From: Owenia fusiformis
Lineage: Eukaryota > Annelida > Polychaeta > Sabellida > Oweniidae
Assembly: GCA_903813345.2 (NCBI GenBank)
Contig: CAIIXF020000010.1
Span: 17,063,181 to 17,127,180, forward strand
Direction: 5' to 3'
Length of the DNA: 64,000 nt
Part shown: piece by piece, positions 12,312 to 23,100 of the stretch
How the letters are laid out: every line of letters begins with the position of its first letter
Position numbering within the stretch: the stretch's first letter is position 1
Position numbers and translations under genes: made by a program
The notes under the pieces: model-generated
Databases searched by the model: none
What the model was told of the DNA's origin: nothing
The model's input: only the letters and a program-made list of their open reading frames with translations

Positions 12312-13012
12312 ATGTAAAGAACTAGAAATCGACAACTCTGTGGAGAGCAAATCCCAACGAACAAATTATTCATGAATTAATAGCATTATTATAACAGTAT
12401 AATATAGCCAAACATGTACATAAGATATCTCGTAATTATTGAGAATTCTCGCAAGAGATGACCCTTTTGGAAGCACTTTTAAAGCGACAGCCATCCCGAA
12501 AAAAATTGTTTCTGTATTTACAATCTTCTGATGGCAAAGGTTATTTGCTTTAATCAGAGCTTCGTATCAAGCTATTACCATGAAATTTGAACAATATACT
12601 AAAGTACATTTGTAACTCAATACAATTTTTAGAGATGATGGAGAACCAATTATCAATGTTTCAAGTGTAACAAGGATTTACGTCATATTGAAATTATCCA
12701 GAACATACGTTTTTGATCCCCATGTTTTTGATTTTGATCCCATTATCAGAAATTTTAAAAGATAAAAATGATTTTTTTGTTTTTATATCAGGGAGATAAC
12801 CACTTTGACATGTGCACATTTTTTAATTTTGAGATATCAGATGCCGAACTACGACCCTTTTTATGCCCATCCGATATACATCTTTCCACCAACTATGAAG
12901 AAAATCCATCCATTAGTCGGATTGATGGACTGACTGATGGATGAACAGACACAGGGCTTCATTTTATCCCTACCAAACTTTGTTCGTTGGGATAACAACT
13001 CTTATTCTAGTG
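12312..13012. mobile_element. Possible non-autonomous DNA element with CTAGAA ends
   Basis: The head (ACTAGAA at about 12322, AATCCCAACGAACAAA at 12349) is inverted at the tail (TTTGTTCGTTGGGATAACAA at 12980, then TTCTAGT). Heads of the same kind occur at 47645 and, decayed, 42790. Coding capacity is absent. Confidence 0.45.
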
Positions 13013-13494
13013 TGTAAAAATATAATAATAATAAGGATGGGTTGCATGTTAAGTCATCTACAAAACGGCTAAAGCTTTTTTCTTCAATTTTTGAGAATCT
13101 TGGAATCTGCTTTTTTGGAGAAAATCAAATGCATTGTGACAACTAGTTAAAGATACAATTAAATAGGGTGATGTTATTAAAGTAAAGGTTGGGTTAGCTA
13201 AAAAAAAGATGACCATAAACAGCTCCAGTAGAAGAAGGATGATAAGTCAGGAGTGTTGAAAAGAGAATGTTCATAGACATGTAAGTCAATGCTACTTTAT
13301 TCCTTGAAGGTTGCTCTCGTATATTTAGATGTTACTTGCAGAGAGCTGTTCCATCAGACATGCTCTACACTGAAAAACCATGCATAGCATATATTTTCTC
13401 TGGTGATCTTTAAATATATTGGAAGAATAAGTGCCTCGATTCAAAGATGAAAGGACGCTCATTATTCAGAAGGCTAGCTGATTTGCAAGTATTT

Positions 13495-13592
13495 GTTAAC
13501 CTCGCCAAAATCCTAAAACTGTTTTCATAATATATTCTAGTTCCACTTTAACTTAGTCTATAGCCTGGATGGGGATCTCCCGTTAAGGTTAC
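13495..13592 (-). pseudogene. Decayed copy of perilipin-like exon 9
   Basis: The minus strand still reads REIPIQAID then a stop where exon 9 has Q, then VKVELEYI before similarity fades. A neighbouring block (GAGAGCTGTTCCATCAGACA at 13339) is identical to one at 18607, next to the intact exon, so the whole segment was duplicated. Confidence 0.7.
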
Positions 13593-13857
13593 AATGTAAA
13601 ATTCGATCTAAAAGCTCTGTTTCATTTCGAAACGTTAATCTTAAAGGAATAATATGTATAGAAGTTGAATCACTACAATGACATGGCTGAATGGCATGCA
13701 CATTTTTTGCCAAGCTTCATGTACGTGTATATATATAAGCCATTTACCAATTCATTATTAATAAAATATTATGTGCAAAGCTGTTTTAAATATTGTCCAT
13801 ATATTGTAGTGTGTATAAATTTCTAAAAGAGTTAATTTGCTTATTTAACGTTCTTAT

Positions 13858-14193
13858 TTAATAAAAATAGCCTGTATCCTCCTTTTCATTTCCACTATAT
13901 TCAACTCTCTCCCAATCAGCATATTGTTTTGTTTCCATGGAAACCTGCTCTGTAGTTTCATCCATCTCTGGTTCCTTGTACTCATCTTCTTCCGAGTTGT
14001 AGTAATTTTCATCACCTTCCCCATCTTCTCCTTTCCAGTCAGCAGAATTTACTGTTTCCAGGGAAACGTGCTCTGTGATATCATCCTTCTTTGGGCCATG
14101 GTCCCCATCTTTTTCCGAATTGTAGTCATTTTCATCACCTTCCTCGTCTTCTGCTTCACCATTCTCAACCATCCGTGCATTCATCTTCAAACC
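13858..14193 (-). CDS. PLIN-like: Perilipin-like exon 10, acidic terminal exon of the short isoform
   Basis: Starts after acceptor TACATGTAG in phase 0 (GLKMNARMVENG) and stays open for 111 codons to a TAA at 13858-13860. The protein is acidic and contains two partial units of the roughly 63-residue repeat (NDYNSEKDGD, DDITEHVSLET, SADWKG) that fills the long exon at 2585. No convincing AATAAA was seen just downstream, so the 3' end is uncertain. It could be skipped in favour of the left cassette. Confidence 0.7.
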   Translation of the reverse strand, partial: GLKMNARMVENGEAEDEEGDENDYNSEKDGDHGPKKDDITEHVSLETVNSADWKGEDGEGDENYYNSEEDEYKEPEMDETTEQVSMETKQYADWERVEYSGNEKEDTGYFY

Positions 14194-17100
14194 CTACATG
14201 TAGAACATACGCTTATAAAAGATACTTATCAAATTGTCCAAAAGCAGATATTGGATATTGGTATGTTGTCGTCAGACTAATGTGATGATAAACATCCTAT
14301 TTCATGGATTTCAAAATATGGAATGTGCATTATAATGGTCTAAAAATGTGGTTTTTGCTCCTGATATTTATGTTTCTGATTCATATTGTTTGCCGAGCTC
14401 TTGTCTTCATTTTGCACAGATTCGCGATCTTTGATTGCCATGTTTCCCATTTGGAAGTTAGCTTGCATGGAGAGCCCGATATGAGTTCCAAAATTTAGAC
14501 ATTCTCCTTGTTTTATCAGTATTGAAATAGCAGAGTTGAGCTTGAAGTCAAACGACTGGAAATACACAAACCAACATTATCAATAGAAGTGATACAAAAT
14601 TAAAAAATGGTTGTTTGTAAATTTTCATAGAATATCTGAATCTTTATAATAGATGAAAAATGTTGTATTGATTCAGAAATGAATTCTTGAGAGATGACGA
14701 AAGAGTTTATCTCAGATGTTTCATTTTTCCATTTGAAACAAATTTTTGAGAAAACAAGGATTGGTTTATATTTTGTAAATTTTACTCAACCATGTATCTG
14801 GTAAAATTATTGACAGCAAAAAATCAGAATCAGGTGAACCATAAGACATAAAAGCTGAGCCAGAAACATAAAAATCAGAAACATAAAAGCAGTGTGACCT
14901 TCTTTTTCTGGAAGACGTGATTTCTGGTCAACCTATGTATACTGTTCACAGAATTTATACCTCTTGAAATATATTAACACATTCAGAAACCATTCACTTA
15001 ATAAGGTTAATGAGTATTTAAAGATTCCATCAAATCAGAACACAGTGGATCGAATAATATAAATTCTTTATTGTACAACAGAGCGCATTTTGGCTATCAT
15101 TACATTCAGTGAAATTGATTTACCTCATATTATGAGGTAAAGTTTCATAATTTTAAGTTAGCAGTTGAGTAATACACATAAAAAATGTTTCCTTGCAAAT
15201 TGATGTTAATTTTTTAGTCAATCCATGAAAAATATTTTGCCGTGAAAAGAATACAAGCACATGACCCAATGGATTGTGGAAGATGTAATGCACTTGTGTA
15301 TTGCATTCCAGACTTTAAATTTTGGTTTATATCCCCATTCAAGTCTTGATGCAAGACACATGTCGTTTAGATCATCTACATTGCATTGCGATCTCAGCTT
15401 GTTTCCTTCAGTAACACTAAAACCTCACAATCAAAAATATCTATAAAATAGCCAAGACTCTATACATGCACTCAATCAATATTATGTAAAAGATAAACTA
15501 ATTTAAGTGGCATATGATTTTTGTTTTAAAATTCTTAATTAGTGCGTATTAATTAAAATGTAATTACCTTATTCATTCAGCAAGCAAGTTGCGTTAGATG
15601 TAAAAAGTTATTTGGGTACTGTTGAAGTTAAGTAACATTTCAAAACAAACTAGCTATCTGAAATTATGCTTTGTATAGTAGTATCCGTAAAGCAGCTGAT
15701 GGTATGATTCTGTGTAAATAATACCCATATCATAGTGTAAAATAGTCAGATTAACCTCTTGATATAAGTCAATAGTTAGTTCCATGATGGAAGCCAGGTT
15801 AACTTCATAATATAAATCAGGTTTAACTAATGACAAATACCAGGTTTACCTTATGATAGAGATTAGGTTAATCTCATGAAAATAGTCAGATTTACCTAAT
15901 GACAGATGTCAGATATCAGGTTAACCTCATGATAGTAGTCATTTTACATAATGTCAGATATCAGGTTAACCTCATTATAGTAGTCATTTTACATAATGTC
16001 AGATATCAGGTTAACCTCATGATAGTAGTCATTTTACATAATGACAGATGTCAGGTTAACATCATGATAAAAGTGAAGTTAACTTCGTAATAGTAGTCAT
16101 ATTAAACGCATGAGAGATGTAAGGTTAACCTCATAGAAGAAGAAGTCAAGTGAAGCTTCTGATAGAAATCATAATAACTCTAGGATAGAAGTCAGATTAA
16201 CATGTCAAGTTTAGTCTTGCATCAAAACCTTTTGTACCCTATCTCTTGCATAATGTGGTGTCACCTGTGACTTGATGCAAGGAGGGACTGTATGTTTCGA
16301 TTTTCTTATAGTACTCTTTTAATGCCGACACGCTGTAAAAGGTTTTGATGGTATGACAATAATCCCTATAGCCTCAATGAAGCCCCAAAGGGGCTGAGGT
16401 ATTGTCTATATATTATGAAATTCCAAGTTAAAGGGGATTAATTACACAGAATCACACCAAGTCAACATAATGTTTCGGAATTCTCATTCAATTCTGGTGT
16501 TTTAGCCAAATAGATTACTAGGAACATCAGTTGATTAACCCCGTCCCTTATAATCCAAAAATGTGATTGTTAAATTATTTAGAGAAGATTTTGTTGTATC
16601 CATGGAAACATGCTCTTTGATCCCATCCATCGCTGTATCATGGTTCTCATCTTCTTCCCGAGTTTATCGTTGTTTCTATGGAAACGTGTTCTGTGATGTC
16701 GTCCATCTCTGGGTCATGGTCCCTTTCTTCTGAGTTGTAGTCATTTTCATCCCATTGGTTGTTCTCATATTTCCCAGAATAACTGGATCTTCAGAACAAT
16801 CAAACATTGAATGTTGCATTAAGTTAGCAGAAGAGGGAGGAGTTTTATCTCAGATGTCTCATATTTCACATTTACAAGAAAAACGTTTTTTTGGGAAACA
16901 AGGTTTGGTTTATTTTTGATAATCCTTCTCACAACGGAAACATAAAAGTTAATTTATGGTCAACCTACTGTTCACAGAAATTACATTTAATTCTTGAACT
17001 TGACATACACATTCAGAGGCCATCAACTCTATCTTGCTAAATAAATATTCATATACAGATATGCATGATATATCAAATTCCATCAAATCAGCAGTTCGGA

Positions 17101-20100
17101 TGATATGCATTGCTTAATTTTACATGTGCATTGTGGCTATTTTTAAATTCCTTAATTCCAAGTTGGCAGTTGTAATCGATTGGAAATACCAAGAAAGTAA
17201 GTTTTTATTTTGCTGCGCATAGTGTCCCTTGGATTAGTACATAAGAAATTATTGTAATTATTTTATCCATTCAGCAAGTAAGTTGAGTTAGATGCAAGAT
17301 GCTGGGTGTGCCCCGTTGAAGTGAGGTATCATTTCAAAACAAACTATTTGAATTAATGCGTAGTCTGAGTATGGTAGTTTTATTTACAGTTTATTCAAAC
17401 ACACATTATATATAATATTGTCACGGCCTAAGACATTTTGATCCTGTAAGCACGTCACCATTACAATTTACACTTTTGTTTGATGAAATTAAGACTTTGT
17501 TTTATAAACGCATGTAGAAGCACATACTATTCTTTAAATGGTTTCTCTTATTTTGCAAAGAAAATCTGTAAAAAATCAAATCTAAGACATATGTTATTTA
17601 ATGAACTGTCACCAAACCGAATAGTCTGGCTAACGTTCTAAAGTGAATCTTGATGAAAAACTAAAGTTCAGTAGTGCCCATAAGCAGCTGATGGTATGAT
17701 TCTGTGTAATAATACCCGCATCAGAGTATAACATAGTCAGGTTAATCTCATTAGAGAAGTCATTAGTTAGCTATAGCCTTAGGATGGAAGTCAGGTTAAC
17801 CTCATGATAGAAGTCAGGTTAACCTCATGATAGAAGTTATGTTAACCCAATGGCAGATGTCAGATGACCTCATGATAGAAGTGAGGTTTACATCACGATA
17901 GAAGTTATCAGTTAGTCTCATGATAGAAGTCAGGTTAACCTCATGATAGTCAGGTTACCCTAAGGACATAACCTCATTATATAATTAAATAGATTACCCT
18001 AATGACAGAATTTAGGTTAATCTCAAAAGTTAAAAGTAAGGTTATCCTATGAAAGATGTCAGGTGAAGTCATTTTTCACATAATGACAGATGGCATATTA
18101 ACCTCACGCTAGCAGTGAGGTTAACCTTATGATTGATGTCATCGGTTTCTTATTAGCTTCACGATTGTGGACATGTTAAATTCATGGCAGATGTAAAGTT
18201 AACCTCAACAAAGAAGTTAGTTTTAAGCCTCAGGCAGAAATCACAAATTGGTCTTATGACAGAAGTCAGATTAACATGTACAGTTTAGTCTTGCATCAAT
18301 ACCTTTTATATCCAATCTCTTGCAAGGTATATAGGAACCTGTAACTTGATGCAAGGCTTATAAACATGGACCACAATGTCACAAGAGGCAAGTAGAGGGG
18401 CCTAATAACTAAAAATAAAAGCTGGGCGAGCTGACAAATATGATCAATTTGAGTGTCTAAGCTTTGTGACTCCATTATATAAACCTCAACATGAAATCTC
18501 GGTTTACAGTGCTGGGATATAATGTTGACACTAAAAGGATCATAGACGTGTAAGTCAATAGGACTTGATTCCATGAAGATTGCTCTATGTAGAGATATTA
18601 CTTGCAGAGAGCTGTTCCATCAGACATGCTTTACACCGATTACCCCATACGTAGCATATATTTGACCTGGTTATATTTAAATATATTGGAGGAAAAAAGT
18701 GCATTGATTCAAAAATTAAAGACACTTAATATTAACAGAATGATATGTGCATGTTGTTTCACCTACCACCATTTCTGCAGCTTTACTGTTGAGTGCCTCA
18801 CCCAAATGCGAAACTGTTTCCTGGATATAGTCTAGCTCCACTTTAACTTGGTCTATGGCCTGAGTTGGGATCTCTCGCATACGTTGGGTCTGCAAGTATG
18901 AATAAAGTATAAACAAGAGAAAAGGGCACCACGAAAAGGGCACCACGTGCAAATGGTTACAAAAGTAACAATTGTTACAGACACCAACTGATCTCGATCA
19001 CAAAAAGGTAGCTGTCTATGTTTATGTTTATGTTTCTTTATTTGGACCATAAATTGATCATACAAATACATACTGGTATATATTAAGTAAAATAAAATAA
19101 TATTACAATTTTACAGTGATAGTAAAGGTTGGTGGTGGTGTACAGAACATGTAATTATATGCCCCTTGGGTTTGATGATTGCTTTAATGCATCCCTGTGC
19201 ATTTCATAAATAGCATGTATTGTCCTCAATATTAATAGACAGTCCCTATCTCCAAACTGACTACTGTCCAGGATAAGTCTTATCTTTTCTAAATCAGTGC
19301 CATATAGGTTACTGTTCTCAATAATATTGTTTAATTGATGACTTAAATGCTCAACTGCCTGGCAGTGAAATAGTAAGTGTTGCAGTGTCTGCACCTGAGG
19401 CCCAGGAATATGTTTAAAATGTTTAAAAAGTCCCCTAGTGTACTGAGTTGGTAATGTGTGGTGTATACATGTATATTAATCTTATTATATTACTTACATT
19501 GAATAAGAATAAGACTGATTTTTTATTAATGACTGTATACCCGGGCCTCAGGTCTGCACTGCCCTATGACAAAGTGGACATGTCTCACTATCTTTATATT
19601 TTTCGCAAATGAGTGATGAGTCACAATATGTCACAATATTTAAGGGTGGCACAAAAATGTAGTAAAATGACAAACAATCTAAAATAACTATTGATATGAT
19701 CAAAGGGATAATGACATTTCCTTTGAATGAATATGTATACCCAAGTGCCAACGGGAAGGTACCAGAAATGGTTAGAGAACACAACGATACTAACACCCCC
19801 TCTTCTCACCATACACGTGCCAATATCACAATCCCAGACCATAACACCAAGGGACATTACATTCATACTGAATTCATTACAATACACGTTGAAAAATAAA
19901 TCAAAGATTGATAGCCAATACTTATAATATTAAAAAATACTTGTAGACTCTTAGCGAATCAAAGGGTCAATATCCATCCGCAAAGTTGACGCCGTAATCC
20001 ATAAAAACTTGCAAAACTTGAATTAATGATTTTTCAGCAAAGCGTTGGAACTAGAAATATGCAAGCTCAAAAGCCAATGGAAAAAACAAAAATAGTTACA

Positions 20101-23100
20101 GAACACAGCAAGAAAAATAAATCATCTAAGAGTATACCAGTCATAATGAAATAAAACCCCAACTATCCCAAATCTTACGTGAAAAGAATTAGTGTCTAAT
20201 TCCCCCTACTCCACAATTCGAATATTAATATCACAATCCGAGATCATAACACCAGGGGGGGGGGGGGGGGTTCAAAGGGCATTTCATTCAAACTGAATTC
20301 ATTACAATACATGTTGAAAAAATGAATTAAAAATTGATAGCCAATATTCAAAACATCAAAAATAGTTGTAGGTATTCAAAAAATAGATAAGAACATTCAG
20401 TCTCAAAAAAGATGTGGGACAGATAAAATCCAATTTCTAAGTCAATTAGCACATCAAAGGGTCAACATCCGTCCGATAGGATTTCGCTTTTTATTCCATA
20501 GTTAGCATGATATTCATAGGATAACATGTGAAAATAAAAACGGTATTTTTGAAATCAGTGGTAAAATATGATATTTTTGACAAATTTTCACTTAACCATA
20601 ACATACGGTTTTTTAGCCATGACATACGACGTCGTATGCGATGGTTTATGGATTTTTGCTACTTCAGACTCAAAACGAGGCTAAGTGTCAACATCGCCGG
20701 ATCGTTTGGAAATTCGAATTAAATAACTTAATTTCCGACGATTCTGATGATGACTTTAACTATGGAATAAAAAGAACATCCTATGATTTACTCGTGTTAT
20801 GATTTTAATCCACTCATGGATATTGATATCTGCACTCTCTCGCTACGCTCGCTCGTGCAGATATCATATCCATTCGTGGATAAAAATCATATCACTCATA
20901 AATCATAGGATATCCTCTATTTACACAGTATGAACCTTGACTTTAGAGTTGTATCACTAGAATACCATGTCTTGACCTAAGATCTAAATATTGTGAGCAT
21001 TCCCTGCTATATCTAATAAGCTGGGATTCAAACACGTGGGTCTTCATTGACACCTAGCTTTAATATTCTATTTTATTTTAGATACAGATTTAACATAGCA
21101 ACAAATGGGAAATTCAATCAACGACCTTCCAAAATCGTTCATAAAGGGTGTTCAAGAGTTTCTAATGTTTTACTGTACTTACATCGGTGAGTGTGGAATA
21201 CACAGCCTTTGAGAGCCCATGTGCATTACTGAGTCTCTCTTGCACACTTCCTGGCAACATATTGTATGGGTCTTTCGTCATATTGAGACCCCTTCTAAGT
21301 TGCATAGCTAAGCAACGAGCTAACAGAATCCCCCGTCGCTCCATTGTCTGCCATACAAAAATAAATGTAAAGACTGACGTCCAAAGACATTCATGTTTAG
21401 ACAATTCAAAATTCAGTGTTCTCCACAATGAATAAAATACAATGACAATGCATGGCTGATAACTTCCACATAGAGAATACAATAATGCATGTTACATATC
21501 AATTAATAAACGTTCACGTTACATTACAAGAGTGGGTGGGTGGTGCAGCAGTCGTAAAAGAAATAAATTATGAACGAAATTAATGCAAAATCTTTGATTC
21601 GACCCCTAGAATTTATAAATGAAGTATATACCATTTTCGGCTCCGCTTCATAGATTTTGACATCGCCTCCTCCCTCAGCCGCCTCTACGCTCATATCTTT
21701 TGCCTCCGCAACCTTTACTTCCTCTTCTACCTTGGAGATCTCATTCCAGTAGTAAGATGCCTTATTCTTGGCACTATCCAAGTTACTCTGGGCATACTGG
21801 ATCTGCAATTAGATAGATATACTTTGAAATAGGGCTGTTCAGAATACATGTTGTTTCTAAAACTGTTTCGACGGCTGAGGTGTAGTTATTGGAAAAATTG
21901 TTGGTCTCGTTTTAAAAAGTTCGAATGTACTTCTTGGTAGTGACAATAAATACTTTTCTACTTTGATATAGAGAGAGGAGATATGTTTAACATCTTTTTA
22001 TTATCAGTTACCATACATAGCCTTGGGAAAACGTACCAAGTCCACAGTGAAGTTCAATCGGTCCAAAGTTTTTTTACTTCGTTTCTGGACCTTTGTCAAA
22101 TCCGACATAGCTTTGTTGTAAAGTCTACGGCGCACTTTCCCTGTTAAAGATGCCGCTCTGATCAACTGATTGGCATCTTCCTCTTCCTGGATTTCTATTC
22201 GGCAAGTTTCATCACCTGTGATATTGTAATCAATTAGAAAATTTCAGCGAAATATGACTTAGAATTTAGAAAATTTTATTGAAATTAATAATGTGAGATT
22301 ATTTAAGTTACCACATATTGCATTTTCTGTCTCAGAGAACCTCTGCACTGATTCTGTAACTCTTCGAAATGAAAAATGAAAATGAGACAACAAAATCTCG
22401 AAGGCCTACTCACTTTCATTCTTGGGTTCATTATCGGGCAGGTACTTCTCCACATAACCCTCTGCTGTACCCAACAAGGTATCCACCCCGGTAAGGACTG
22501 TTTGGCCATAGGGAGTTTTCAAAGCATCAGACACCTACAAACACAAGAAAGTATATTGACGTTTTTTATTGGGTAGCTAATAGTAGGACCACGGGCTTCC
22601 AAGACAGCCAATGGTAGGACGAATATAGTCCTGAGTAGGGATACTATATTTAGTGGTGCGACTGCAAGATGACATGATGAAATAAACATGGCTCCTGCGA
22701 CATAATAGACAATTTATTTCTAGTTGAAGGCAGAAATATGTGATGAGTATCAGAATGGATGGCTGGTGGATGTTCAATACAATAAGAATGCAAAGACGAT
22801 ATCAAACTCCTGAATAGGTCTTTACACAATTCAACATGTCAGAGTCCTGCACCTTGTTGTTGGTGAAATCCTTAATCTCCTTTACTTTCTGCGCACTGTA
22901 TTCCTTGACATCATTTATCTTCTCGGTACTGAAGTTTGTCAGGTTCTGCACCTATAGACCACATAAGAACAAAATGGGGATCAGATGTGTCTCCAAAGAC
23001 ATAATATATAAAACTATATGTTATTTCGTCAAAATGTCACATACTTTGACCCCATACCTCTCAAATTAATTGATTGACATCTGTGAATGTACATTTCTAT

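Noticed and set aside
11785-18355. GTTAACC arrays as CRISPR
   Set aside because: Units are directly adjacent with no unique spacers, and the genome is eukaryotic.
18580-18660. Small extra perilipin exon (LMEQLSA…/GTAATA)
   Set aside because: It is conserved with 13330-13380, but that copy is next to a pseudoexon and the reading has no consistent acceptor and phase.
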